From: Arthrobacter sp. zg-Y919
GTDB lineage: Bacteria > Actinomycetota > Actinomycetes > Actinomycetales > Micrococcaceae
DNA length: 64,000 nt
Direction of reading: 5' to 3'
Assembly: GCF_030142045.1 (NCBI RefSeq)
Contig: NZ_CP126242.1
Location: forward strand, 620,001-684,000
Position 1 is the first letter of the stretch, and the number at the start of each line of letters is the position of its first letter. Both the position numbers and the translations under genes were made by a program. Positions 1 through 8,240 of this stretch are shown here, one piece after another. Below the pieces are notes generated by a model, which was not told where the DNA came from, made no database searches, and worked only from the letters and a program-made list of their open reading frames with translations.

Positions 1-1
1 C

Positions 2-553
2 GAGCGGACGGCGTCGTTTGTCTTCAAGATGGCCGTGGCCGTCTTCGCGATCATGTATCTCTGCTATCTGCTGGCCTACAACCGTGGCATGCCGATCATC
101 CTGATCATCCTGGCCGCGCTGGTGCTGGCGTACTCGTTCCTGCTGGGACGTACGGTGTTCGGCCGGCACATCTACGCGATGGGCGGGAACCTGAACGCCG
201 CCATGATGTCCGGGGTGAAGACCCAGTGGGTGAACTTCCTGGTGTTCGTGAACATGGGCTTCCTCGCTGGACTCGCTGCCGTGGTCAACAGCGCCCGGGC
301 CGGCAGTGCGGTGGCCGGGGCCGGCGCAGGGTTTGAGCTCGACGCCATTGCCGCGGTGTTCATCGGCGGCGCCTCGGTGCAGGGCGGCGTCGGCACGGTG
401 GTCGGTGCCGTGATCGGCGGCCTGGTGATGGGCGTGCTGAACCAGGGTCTGTCCATCCTGTCCGTCGACGCCGCGTGGCAGCAGATCATCAAGGGCCTGG
501 TGCTGCTGGCGGCGGTCGCGTTTGGGTTCAGCCGCCGGCGCAGCGCCCGGTAG
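2..553 (+). CDS. Sugar ABC transporter permease, CUT2 type (5' end outside window)
   Basis: This is the last 183 residues of a membrane permease of the XylH/RbsC type (BPD_transp_2 family), which forms the channel of monosaccharide or polyol ABC importers. The frame is open from the window edge, so the start lies upstream; full-length relatives are about 320-420 residues. Visible are several hydrophobic helices, the family segment FGRHIYAMGGNLNAAMMSGV (the loop contacting the ATPase) and the glycine-rich ELDAIAAVFIGGAS stretch near the end. The gene ends in front of a strong hairpin and converges on the isomerase gene. A second, complete CUT2 permease lies 5 kb downstream, so this is a separate transporter or a second subunit. 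The substrate cannot be read from this fragment. Confidence 0.9.
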   Translation, partial: ERTASFVFKMAVAVFAIMYLCYLLAYNRGMPIILIILAALVLAYSFLLGRTVFGRHIYAMGGNLNAAMMSGVKTQWVNFLVFVNMGFLAGLAAVVNSARAGSAVAGAGAGFELDAIAAVFIGGASVQGGVGTVVGAVIGGLVMGVLNQGLSILSVDAAWQQIIKGLVLLAAVAFGFSRRRSAR

Positions 554-585
554 GTTCCGCGCAGCTCCAACGACGACAACCGGAA

Positions 586-628
586 CGACGACGGCGGCCG
601 CCTCACGAAGGAGGGGCCGCCGTCGTCG
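586..628. terminator. Bidirectional hairpin terminator between convergent genes
   Basis: A 14-bp perfect stem (arms 586-599 and 615-628, core CGACGACGGCGGCC) with an inner CCTC/GAGG extension. It sits between the permease stop and the stop of the opposing isomerase gene. There is no long U tract, as is common for actinobacterial terminators. The same stem core recurs at 8067 and 21868. Confidence 0.8.
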
Positions 629-637
629 TGAGTCGCC

Positions 638-1639
638 CTACCGCGAGGAAAAGGCGGCGTCGAACGCCGCGGCAGGCGGATCCAGGGCCAGTGAACGCAC
701 GAACGCCAGTGCTTCCGGGGCGCCGACCAGCCGGTCCATCCCGGCGTCCTCCCACTCCACGGAGATGGGCCCCTCGTAGCCGATGCTGTTGAGCATCCGG
801 AAGGCGTCCTCCCACGGAACGTCCCCGTGGCCGGTGGAGACGAAGTCCCAGCCGCGCCGCGGATCAGCCCAGGGCAGGTGCGACCCGAGCCGGCCGTTGC
901 GGCCGTTGCTCATGCGCTTCTTCGTGTCCTTGCAGTCCACGTGGTAGATCCGGTCCTGGAAATCCCAGAGGAACGCGACCGGGTCCAGGTCCTGCCAGAC
1001 AAAGTGGCTGGGGTCCCAGTTCAGGCCGAAGGCCGGCCGGTTCCCGATGGCTTCCATCGCCCGCTGCGTGGTCCAGTAGTCGTAGGCAATCTCGCTGGGA
1101 TGGACTTCGTGGGCAAAGCGCACCCCCACCTCGTCGAACACATCCAGGATGGGATTCCAGCGGTCGGCAAAGTCCTGGTAGCCGGCGTCGATGGCCTCCG
1201 CGGACACCGGCGGGAACATCGCCACGTATTTCCAGATGGACGAGCCGGTAAAACCGATCACGGTATCCACCCCGAGCGCTGCGGCGAGCCGGGCGGTGTG
1301 CTTCATTTCCTCTGCCGCACGGCGCCGGACCCCCTCCGGATCACCGTCGCCCCACACGGCGTCGGACACCATGTCCCGGTGCCGCTGGTCGATCGGGTCG
1401 TCGCAGACCGCCTGCCCCTTGAGGTGGTTGGAAATGGCGAACACCTTCAGGTGGTACTTCTCCAGGATGTCGCGGCGGCTCTGCACGTATTCCTCGTCAT
1501 CCCACCGCCACGGATCCAGATGGTCGCCCCAGCAGGCGAGTTCCAGCCCGTCATACCCCCAGCCGGAGGCGAGCCGGGCCACTTCTTCGAGCGGCAGGTC
1601 CGCCCACTGGCCGGTAAACAACGTGACAGGTCGGGACAT
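638..1639 (-). CDS. Sugar phosphate isomerase/epimerase (AP endonuclease-2-like TIM barrel)
   Basis: A 333-residue protein of the xylose-isomerase-like TIM-barrel superfamily (AP_endonuc_2 fold), cytoplasmic, which isomerises or epimerises sugars and inositol derivatives at a divalent metal site. Segments typical of the fold are the first strand with [18 protein letters not shown], the FAHEVHPSE and NWDPSHFVW strands carrying the metal-binding Glu, Asp and His, and HVDCKD. The start at 1639 has AAGGAG about 8 bases upstream. It is the last gene of a leftward set behind a binding protein and a Gfo/Idh/MocA dehydrogenase. That trio is typical of catabolism of inositol-like polyols or keto-sugars, where the dehydrogenase oxidises a ring hydroxyl and the isomerase processes the product. 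The exact substrate is not determined. Confidence 0.88.
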   Translation of the reverse strand: MSRPVTLFTGQWADLPLEEVARLASGWGYDGLELACWGDHLDPWRWDDEEYVQSRRDILEKYHLKVFAISNHLKGQAVCDDPIDQRHRDMVSDAVWGDGDPEGVRRRAAEEMKHTARLAAALGVDTVIGFTGSSIWKYVAMFPPVSAEAIDAGYQDFADRWNPILDVFDEVGVRFAHEVHPSEIAYDYWTTQRAMEAIGNRPAFGLNWDPSHFVWQDLDPVAFLWDFQDRIYHVDCKDTKKRMSNGRNGRLGSHLPWADPRRGWDFVSTGHGDVPWEDAFRMLNSIGYEGPISVEWEDAGMDRLVGAPEALAFVRSLALDPPAAAFDAAFSSR

Positions 1640-1693
1640 GGCAGGCTCCTTCGCCTTCGGGATAGAGGAACGACCTTCGATACCGCGGGAGAG

Positions 1694-2890
1694 TCAGTGC
1701 ACGGGCAACCATACGCTCGATTTGGTGGCGCTGCGGGAAACGGCAGCCAGTACTTCCTGGACCTGCAGCCCGTCAGCGAACGACGGCGTGGGGGCAGTTC
1801 CGGCGGCAATCGACTCCAGGAAATCCTTCGCCTGGTGCACGAAGCCGTGTTCGTAGCCAAGCGAATGGCCCGCCGGCCACCACGCGGATAGATAGGGGTG
1901 TTCCGGTTCGGTCACCATGATGCGGGTGAAGCCCTGCCGGTCCGGTGGAAGCGTGTAATCCATAAAGCCCAGGAAGTTCAGGTCCTCCAGATCGAAGCTG
2001 ATTGCGCCGAGGCTGCCGGAGATCTCCAGCCGGAACGCGTTCTTGCGTCCGGTGGCCATCCGGCTGGCTTCGAAGGACCCGAGCACACCGTCCTCGAAGC
2101 GGCCGAGGAACAGTGCGACGTCGTCGACCGTCACCGGCCCGCGGGGGCCGTCGTCGGTCCCCGAACCGCTGCCACCGCCCAGGCCGGGTCCGCGCCGGTC
2201 CGCCGCCGGGACCGGACGGCTGGGAACCAGGGTGGCGAGGGTGCCGCTGACCTCGGCCAGTGGCACCCCGGTGATGTACTGGGCCAGGTCGATGGCGTGC
2301 GCGCCCAGATCGCCGAGGGCACCGGACCCGGCTTCATCCTGCTGCAGCCGCCAGGTCAGCGGGGAGTCCTCGTCCACCAGCCAGTCCTGCAGGTACACGG
2401 CCCGCACCTGCCGCACCGTGCCGATCGCCCCGGACGCCACCAGGTTCCTGGCATGCGTGGTGGCGGGCAGCCGCCGGTAGGTGAAGCCCACCATCGCCTG
2501 CACGCCCCGGGCCTCGGCGCGGGCGGCGGCGTCGGCCATTGCCTGCGCCTCCTCCACGGTGTTGGCCAGCGGCTTTTCGCAGAGGACATGCTTGCCGGCG
2601 TCGAGCGCGGCAATCGCGATTTCCGCATGCGAGGCACCGGGCGTGACGATATCGACGACGTCGATGTCCTCCCGGGTGACCGCCTCCCGCCAGTCGGTGG
2701 TGGACCCGGCCCAGCCCCATTTCCGGGCGGCGGCGGACGTGCGCTCCGCATCCCGGCCCACCAGCAGCTCCATCCGCGGCTGCAGGGGCAGATCGAAGAA
2801 CCGGGGAGCCACCCGCCACGCCTGCGAGTGGGCCGCCCCCATAAAGCCGTGGCCCACCAGCGCCACCCTCAGCGGCTTATCGTCCTGCAT
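1694..2890 (-). CDS. Gfo/Idh/MocA family NAD(P)-dependent oxidoreductase
   Basis: A 398-residue cytoplasmic dehydrogenase of the glucose-fructose oxidoreductase/inositol dehydrogenase family. The N-terminal Rossmann domain starts with RVALVGHGFMGAAHSQAW (dinucleotide-binding GxGxxG-like turn), followed by DVVDIVTPGASH and the signature CEKPLA with its catalytic Lys. The C-terminal half is the alpha/beta substrate domain and contains GDLGAHAIDLAQYI, whose His-Asp pair is typical of the active site. The start at 2890 is chosen because AAGGAG lies directly upstream and the next residues enter the Rossmann strand. Longer in-frame starts would add 50 residues of unlikely sequence. It lies between the binding-protein and isomerase genes on the same strand and probably oxidises the imported sugar or polyol. 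Confidence 0.93.
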   Translation of the reverse strand: MQDDKPLRVALVGHGFMGAAHSQAWRVAPRFFDLPLQPRMELLVGRDAERTSAAARKWGWAGSTTDWREAVTREDIDVVDIVTPGASHAEIAIAALDAGKHVLCEKPLANTVEEAQAMADAAARAEARGVQAMVGFTYRRLPATTHARNLVASGAIGTVRQVRAVYLQDWLVDEDSPLTWRLQQDEAGSGALGDLGAHAIDLAQYITGVPLAEVSGTLATLVPSRPVPAADRRGPGLGGGSGSGTDDGPRGPVTVDDVALFLGRFEDGVLGSFEASRMATGRKNAFRLEISGSLGAISFDLEDLNFLGFMDYTLPPDRQGFTRIMVTEPEHPYLSAWWPAGHSLGYEHGFVHQAKDFLESIAAGTAPTPSFADGLQVQEVLAAVSRSATKSSVWLPVH

Positions 2891-2951
2891 GGTTTCTCCT
2901 TCGTGCTGTGTTGCGGGGTAGCTGTGTTGCGGTAGTGCTGAGCCTGCCGGG

Positions 2952-3992
2952 TCAGGACTCGAAGGCGGTGGGCAGGTATTCCTCGACGTTCTCGCTGGTG
3001 ACCACCGGGGCGTTGAGCACCACGCGGTTGGGCACCTCAATTTCGACCAGGTCGCTCATCGCCTTGTCCTGAGCCAGCAGCCGGGCCAGCCGGATGCCGT
3101 CCGCGGCCTGGGTGTGCGGGTAAATGATGGTGGCCTGCAGGACGCTGTCCCCGGACTCGATTTCCCGCATGGCGTTCGCGGAACCGGCACCGCCCACCAT
3201 GATGAACTCGTCCCGGCCGGCGGCGTCGATGGCGGCCAGGACGCCGATGCCCTGGTCGTCGTCGTGGTTCCACAGCGCGTCGATTTCCGGCGCGGCGGAG
3301 AGCAGCTGACCGGCAGCCACCTCCCCGCCCTGCACGGTGAAGTCCGCCGCCACCCGGTTGCTGACCTCAAGCCCGCACGCCTCCAGGGCGTCCTCGAAGC
3401 CGGCGCTGCGGTCCTGGGTGAGCGGCAGGGCATCGACGCCGGCGATCTCGGCCACCACGGCGTCGGGCTGGTCGCCCACCTGTTCGCAGATGTAGGTGCC
3501 GGCGCTGACGCCCATCCCGTAGTTGTCCCCGAGCACGGTGGCGCGGGCGGCGAAGGGGCTGGAGAACTCCCGGTCCACGTTGATCACCGGAATGCCGGCG
3601 TCCATGGCGCGGATGGCGACGTCGGTGAGGGCGGCGCCGTCGGTGGGCAGCAGCACGATCGCGTCCACCTGGTCGTTGATGAACTGCTCCACCTGGCTGA
3701 TCTGCAGGTTCGCGTCGTTGGTGCCTTCGGCCACCCGCAGGTCGATGTCCGGGTATTTTTCGGCCTCGGCGAGGGCGGCGTCGTTGATGGCCTTCAGCCA
3801 GCCGTGGTCCGCGGCGGGGCCGGAGAAGCCGATGACCACGGTCTCGCCCTCGGACTCGTTGCCCTCCACGGAGTTGTTGGTTGGTTCGGCGTTGGTGTCC
3901 TCGCCCGCGGTGCAGCCGGTGAGGGCAAGCCCGCCGACGGCGAAGAAGGCGGCAGCGGTGGTGATCTTCCCGCGCATGCGTGCTGCGTGCAT
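2952..3992 (-). CDS. Sugar-binding lipoprotein of a CUT2 ABC importer
   Basis: A 346-residue periplasmic-binding-protein-like lipoprotein (Peripla_BP_4 / ribose-binding type). It begins with a basic, hydrophobic signal peptide ending in the lipobox LTGC, so it should be anchored outside the membrane by a lipidated Cys. The mature protein starts IGFSGPAADHGWLKAINDAA, has AIVLLPTDGAALTD and GIPVINVDREF (hinge and ligand-binding strands), and ends with the two-lobed fold typical of RbsB/XylF. The start at 3992 has GAGGAG 6 bases upstream. It is the first gene of the leftward operon and diverges from the ATPase gene; together with the ATPase and permease at 4156-6740 it makes a complete CUT2 importer. 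Confidence 0.93.
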   Translation of the reverse strand: MHAARMRGKITTAAAFFAVGGLALTGCTAGEDTNAEPTNNSVEGNESEGETVVIGFSGPAADHGWLKAINDAALAEAEKYPDIDLRVAEGTNDANLQISQVEQFINDQVDAIVLLPTDGAALTDVAIRAMDAGIPVINVDREFSSPFAARATVLGDNYGMGVSAGTYICEQVGDQPDAVVAEIAGVDALPLTQDRSAGFEDALEACGLEVSNRVAADFTVQGGEVAAGQLLSAAPEIDALWNHDDDQGIGVLAAIDAAGRDEFIMVGGAGSANAMREIESGDSVLQATIIYPHTQAADGIRLARLLAQDKAMSDLVEIEVPNRVVLNAPVVTSENVEEYLPTAFES

Positions 3993-4070
3993 GGTTCTCT
4001 CCTCTGTAAATGGGGGCGCTGACGCAAGTCCCGCACCCCATCGGAACCATCCAGCGCTCTGCACATCATC

Positions 4071-4084
4071 GTGACATGCGTCAC
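4071..4084. promoter_or_regulatory. Inverted repeat in divergent promoter region, possible operator
   Basis: GTGAC-ATGC-GTCAC, a perfect 5-bp inverted repeat with a 4-base centre, lies between the divergent binding-protein gene (start 3992) and ATPase gene (start 4156). The ROK regulator encoded at 6823 is the obvious candidate to bind, but this is inferred from position only. Confidence 0.45.
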
Positions 4085-4142
4085 AGTAACAGAACTCTGA
4101 CGATAAAGCGCCAACATACTACTGGTGATCGACATAAGTGTG

Positions 4143-4148
4143 TAAGCT
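4143..4148 (+). promoter_or_regulatory. Putative -10 box of a leaderless ATPase transcript
   Basis: TAAGCT lies 7 bases before the ATG at 4156, and no Shine-Dalgarno sequence is present between. This geometry places transcription start at or next to the start codon. No convincing -35 hexamer was found. Confidence 0.4.
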
Positions 4149-4155
4149 CCGTGCC

Positions 4156-5688
4156 ATGACCGCATCGGGAGCCCCCGCCGCGCATCCCCAGCCCCTGCTG
4201 GAGGTGCGTAGCCTGAGCAAGAGTTTCGCCGGAGTCCGCGCGCTGCGCGGAGTGGACCTGGAGGTCCTGCCCGGCGAGGTGCACTGCGTCCTGGGCCAGA
4301 ACGGCGCCGGGAAATCCACCCTGATCAAGGCGCTGTCCGGGGTGTACCAGCCCGACGGCGGGGAGATCCGCTGGAACGGGGAGCCGGTGCAGCTGGCCCG
4401 GCCCGCCGACGCCCTGGCCCTGGGCATCGCCACCATGTACCAGGAACTGGATGTTGTGGACGGACTGACCGTCACCGAGAACATCTTCCTGGGCCATGAA
4501 GACGCCCGCGGGGGAGTGCTCCGGGTCCGGGACGCCCGCCGTCGGGCCCGGGACCTGCTCGCGCGCCTGGGCCACAATGACCTGTCCGCATCCGCGGAGG
4601 TGGGCAGCCTGTCCGCGGCCGGAAAGCAGATTGTCAGCATGGCCCGTGCGCTGTCCCGCAATGCCCGGCTGATCATCATGGACGAGCCGAGTGCCATCCT
4701 GGACTCCGGCGAGGTGGCGAACCTGTTCCGGGTGATCCGGGAGCTCACCGCGCAGGGCATCGCGGTCGTCTACATTTCGCACCGGCTGGAGGAGATCCGG
4801 CAGATCGGCAACCGGATTTCGGTGATCAAGGACGGCTACAGCACGGCATCCGCGCTGCCGGTGGCGGAGACTTCCCGCGCGGAACTGGTCCGGCTGATGA
4901 CCGGCAGGGACGTGGCCAACGTGTTCCCGCCGCGGCAACCGCCGTCGTTGGATGCTCCGGTGGCGCTGCAGGTGGAGGGACTCGCGCTCGACGGCTCGTT
5001 CCGGGACGTGAGTTTCGAGGTCCGGGCCGGGGAAATCTTCGGCCTTGCCGGGCTGGTCGGCTCCGGCCGCTCCGAGATTCTGGAGACCATTTACGGTGCC
5101 CGGCGTGCGACGTCGGGCACCGTCACTGTGGAGGGAAGGACGCTGCGGCCCGGCTCGGTGCGGGTGGCGGTGAACGCTGGGCTCGGCCTGTCCCCGGAGG
5201 AGCGCAAGAGCCAGGGGCTGCTGCTGGAGGAGCCCATCTACCGCAACGTCACGCTTTCCACCTTCGCCCGGTTCGCCCGGCACGGCTGGCTGAACGAACG
5301 CGCCGAGAAAGCCGCCGCCCGGAAGCAGGCCGAGGCGCTGCAGCTAAACCCGCCCGATCCCGACCGGCAGGCCCGTACGCTGTCCGGCGGGAACCAGCAG
5401 AAGGTCCTGCTGGCCCGCTGGCTGATCCACGGCACCCGGGTACTGCTGCTGGACGAACCGACCCGCGGCGTCGACGTCGGCGCCAAGACCGAGATTTACT
5501 CGCTGATCCGCACCCTCGCGGCGACCGGGGTGGCGATTGTGGTGGTGTCCAGCGAGATCGAGGAAGTCCTCGGCCTGGCGGACCGGATCCTGGTGCTCGA
5601 TGCCGGGAGGGTCCTGGCCACCGGCAACGCGGAGGAGATGGACGAGCACGCCGTGCTTGACCTGGTGCTGAAAGGAAGTGCGCAGTGA
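4156..5688 (+). CDS. Sugar ABC transporter ATP-binding protein, CUT2 type
   Basis: A 510-residue protein with two ABC domains in tandem, as in RbsA/XylG/MglA, energising sugar uptake at the inner membrane face. Domain 1 has the Walker A GQNGAGKS and Walker B LIIMDEP. Its signature is the degenerate VGSLSAAGKQ, normal for the family's first half. Domain 2 has the degenerate P-loop GLVGSGRS, the intact signature LSGGNQQK and Walker B LLLDEPTRGVD. The start at 4156 is preferred over an ATG 6 codons upstream because a TAAGCT box lies 7 bases before it. Its stop overlaps the permease start (GTGA), so the two are translationally coupled. Confidence 0.95.
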   Translation: MTASGAPAAHPQPLLEVRSLSKSFAGVRALRGVDLEVLPGEVHCVLGQNGAGKSTLIKALSGVYQPDGGEIRWNGEPVQLARPADALALGIATMYQELDVVDGLTVTENIFLGHEDARGGVLRVRDARRRARDLLARLGHNDLSASAEVGSLSAAGKQIVSMARALSRNARLIIMDEPSAILDSGEVANLFRVIRELTAQGIAVVYISHRLEEIRQIGNRISVIKDGYSTASALPVAETSRAELVRLMTGRDVANVFPPRQPPSLDAPVALQVEGLALDGSFRDVSFEVRAGEIFGLAGLVGSGRSEILETIYGARRATSGTVTVEGRTLRPGSVRVAVNAGLGLSPEERKSQGLLLEEPIYRNVTLSTFARFARHGWLNERAEKAAARKQAEALQLNPPDPDRQARTLSGGNQQKVLLARWLIHGTRVLLLDEPTRGVDVGAKTEIYSLIRTLAATGVAIVVVSSEIEEVLGLADRILVLDAGRVLATGNAEEMDEHAVLDLVLKGSAQ

Positions 5689-6740
5689 GTGAATCAACGA
5701 CGGCGGCGCTGCAGCCGACTCCCAGCGGCGGCACCGCCGTCGCACCCCGCAGCAGCCCGCTGGGGAAATTCCTGGGCGGATCCGCCGGACGCAACATCGG
5801 CCTGGTCATCGCACTAGCGCTGCTGTTTATTGTCGGGGCGGTCACCAGCGGCGAGCGGTTCCTGAACCTGGACAACATGCTGACCATCGTCCGGTACGCC
5901 TCGATTGTGGGGGTGATCAGCATCGGGGCCACCTTCGTGATCACCGCCGGCGGCATCGACCTCTCGGTGGGATCGGTGATGGGCCTGAGCACTGTGCTGG
6001 CCACCCTCACCTCCGTGCAGCTGGCCGCCACGAACAGCAGCTGGCTGCTGATGGTACTGGTGGCGCTCGCGGTCGGGGTTGGGGCGGGGCTGATCAACGG
6101 GGTGATCATCGCGTACGGGAACGTGGTGGCGTTTATTGCCACCCTGGCGATGCTGGTGGGTGCGCGCGGCGTCGCGGAGCTGGTCTCCGGCCGCAGTACG
6201 CAGATTGTCACCAACCGGGATTTCCTCTCTGTGATGCGCTCGAACTTCCTGGGCGTGCCGCTGCTGATCTGGATCTTCTTCCTCGTGGCCGCCGCCGGGT
6301 GGTTCCTGCTCAACCGCACCACCTTCGGCCGGAGGACGGTGGCGATCGGCGGGAACCTGGAAGCTGCGCGGCTGGCAGGCATCAAGGTGAAGCGGCATAT
6401 TGTCTGGCTGTATGTGCTCTCCGGCGTCACCGCTGCCATTGCCGGGATCATGATGATGGGCCGCACCACCGCCGGGACCTCCACGCACGGGCTGCTGTAT
6501 GAGCTGGACGTGATTGCCGCCGTCGTCGTCGGCGGGACGCTGCTGATCGGCGGGCGCGGCACCATTGTGGGCACCGTGCTGGGTGTGCTGCTGTTCAGCA
6601 CGCTCACCAACGTTTTCACCCAGAACAACCTGGACACCTCGGTGCAGGCCGTGGCCAAGGGCGCGATCATTGTGCTGGCCGTGCTGCTGCAGCAGCGGTT
6701 CGCCGTGCGGGGGACCGGCCGAAGGAAGGGGGCGCTGTGA
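5685..6740 (+). CDS. Sugar ABC transporter permease, CUT2 type
   Basis: A 351-residue RbsC/XylH-type membrane permease with a cytoplasmic N-terminus and about eight to ten hydrophobic segments. Family landmarks are FVITAGGIDLSVGSVMGL, the ATPase-contact loop FGRRTVAIGGNLEAARLAGI and LYELDVIAAVVVGGT near the C-terminus. The GTG start at 5685 overlaps the ATPase stop by 4 bases. With the binding protein at 2952 and the ATPase at 4156 it completes one importer. It is clearly related to, but distinct from, the truncated permease at the window start. Substrate unknown; the neighbouring dehydrogenase and isomerase point to a polyol or uncommon monosaccharide. Confidence 0.94.
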   Translation: MSESTTAALQPTPSGGTAVAPRSSPLGKFLGGSAGRNIGLVIALALLFIVGAVTSGERFLNLDNMLTIVRYASIVGVISIGATFVITAGGIDLSVGSVMGLSTVLATLTSVQLAATNSSWLLMVLVALAVGVGAGLINGVIIAYGNVVAFIATLAMLVGARGVAELVSGRSTQIVTNRDFLSVMRSNFLGVPLLIWIFFLVAAAGWFLLNRTTFGRRTVAIGGNLEAARLAGIKVKRHIVWLYVLSGVTAAIAGIMMMGRTTAGTSTHGLLYELDVIAAVVVGGTLLIGGRGTIVGTVLGVLLFSTLTNVFTQNNLDTSVQAVAKGAIIVLAVLLQQRFAVRGTGRRKGAL

Positions 6741-6822
6741 GCGTGTCTGTTGGTCCTTTCCCGGGCCGGTGCCGTTTCCGGGACCGGCGCCGTAACGTCG
6801 ATCCCTATGCTTCAATTGCCCA

Positions 6823-8016
6823 GTGGTCGATCTAAGGAATAACCCCACCGCTCCCGGGGCCAGCGAACTGTTCCAGCTCCTGCGGGACGGACAGCCCCGC
6901 ACCCGCAGCGAGCTGGCCGATCTGGTGGGGGTGGCCCGCTCCACCATCGCGCTGCGGCTGGAGCTGCTGATGGACCTCGGGCTCGTGGCACCCATCGAAG
7001 ACGCCGTCTCCACCGGCGGGCGGCCATCTTCCCGGTTCGCGCTGCAGACCGGCGCGCGGGTGGTCCTGGGGGTCGACGTCGGCGCGAGCCACCTGCGCGT
7101 TGGCCTCACCGACCTGGCCGGCACCGCCCTGGCCGATGCCTCCCGCGACCTGCTGGTCAGCGACGGACCCGTGGCCGTGCTGGACACCGTCGTGGAGCTC
7201 GGCACTGCGCTGCTGGCCGAGACCGGCCGGTCCGCCGCCGAGCTGCTCGCCGTCGGCGTCGGGCTGCCCGGACCCGTGGAACACCGCACCGGCCGCCCGA
7301 TCAACCCACCCATCATGCCCGGCTGGCACGGCTTCGATGTACCCGGCTACCTGCAGGAATCCTTCCGCGTCCCGGTCCTGGTGGATAACGACGTCAACGT
7401 GATGTCGATGGGGGAGCGCCAGGCGGCGTGGCCGCACGTAGAAAACCTGGTCTTCGTGAAGGTCGCCACCGGCATCGGCGCCGGGATCATCTGCAACGGC
7501 GTCCTGCTGCGCGGTGCCGACGGGGTGGCCGGGGACATCGGGCACATCCGGGTGCCGTCCGGCGAGGACCTGCTGTGCCGGTGCGGGAACCACGGCTGTT
7601 TGGAGGCGCTCGCTGCCGGTCCTGCCGTCGCCGCGCGGCTGCGTTCTCTTGGGCTGGTTGCTGAGGACGGGCGCGACGTTGTCGCCCTGGTCCACTCCGG
7701 CAACCAGGAGGCGGTGCAGGCCGTGCGGCAGGCCGGCCGCGAGGTGGGCGAGGTGCTCGCCGCGTGCCTGAGCATGCTCAACCCCGAGGTCATTGTCTTC
7801 GGAGGCTCGATGGCGCTGACCGGCGAGCACTTCATTGCCGGGGTGCGCGAAGTGGTCTATTCGCGCACCATGCCGCTGGCCACCCAGCACCTGCGGATTG
7901 TGCAGTCCGCGTCCGGGCTCGACGCCGGGATGCTCGGCGCGTCCCAGCTTGCCATCCAGCACGCGTTGTCTGCGGAGAGCGTGGAGCGGATGCTTGCGGG
8001 GCGGGTGGGGGTTTAA
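6823..8016 (+). CDS. ROK family transcriptional regulator
   Basis: A 397-residue repressor of the NagC/XylR (ROK) family. It has an N-terminal winged helix-turn-helix (residues about 14-60, with RSELADLVGVARSTIALRLE) and a C-terminal sugar-kinase-like ROK domain. The ROK part contains the DVGASHLRVGLTDL phosphate-binding turn, GIGAGIICNGVLLRGADGVAGDIGH split over the ROK signature, and the zinc motif CRCGNHGCLEA. It would bind DNA until a sugar or sugar phosphate binds the C-domain. The GTG start at 6823 lacks a good ribosome site and is uncertain. It follows the permease by 82 bases and probably controls the divergent sugar operons. Confidence 0.9.
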   Translation: MVDLRNNPTAPGASELFQLLRDGQPRTRSELADLVGVARSTIALRLELLMDLGLVAPIEDAVSTGGRPSSRFALQTGARVVLGVDVGASHLRVGLTDLAGTALADASRDLLVSDGPVAVLDTVVELGTALLAETGRSAAELLAVGVGLPGPVEHRTGRPINPPIMPGWHGFDVPGYLQESFRVPVLVDNDVNVMSMGERQAAWPHVENLVFVKVATGIGAGIICNGVLLRGADGVAGDIGHIRVPSGEDLLCRCGNHGCLEALAAGPAVAARLRSLGLVAEDGRDVVALVHSGNQEAVQAVRQAGREVGEVLAACLSMLNPEVIVFGGSMALTGEHFIAGVREVVYSRTMPLATQHLRIVQSASGLDAGMLGASQLAIQHALSAESVERMLAGRVGV

Positions 8017-8209
8017 GTGGCTGGGTGCCCTGGGTGCCCTGGGTTGCTCCCCCGACATGGAAACGGACGACGGCGGTCGCCTCCCGGAGGAGGTGCCGCC
8101 GTCGTTGGTGTGCGGGACTTATGCCGGGGGAGTCTCCCGGTAAAGCACGAGATGCTCGTGGTAGAGGACGCCGTCGAGGATGCTTGCGGGGCGTGTGGCG
8201 GTTCAAGGG
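7985..8209. repeat. Imperfect direct repeat of the 3' end of the ROK gene
   Basis: The last about 31 bases of the ROK gene (7985-8015, containing GGATGCTTGCGGGGCG) recur at about 8178-8208, beyond the terminator, with about four differences. The copy is non-coding. It looks like a leftover of a small duplication or recombination around the terminator. Confidence 0.5.
8067..8105. terminator. Hairpin terminator after the ROK gene
   Basis: Arms ACGACGGCGG (8067-8076) and CCGCCGTCGT (8096-8105) enclose an inner CCTCC/GGAGG stem. The core matches the hairpins at 586 and 21868. Confidence 0.75.
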
Positions 8210-8240
8210 TCAACACCGGTGGACAGGGCGAGTCGCACCG

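Noticed and set aside
6807..6842. 11-codon leader peptide before the ROK gene
   Set aside because: An ATG-to-TAA frame exists but no ribosome site or attenuator-like structure supports it.
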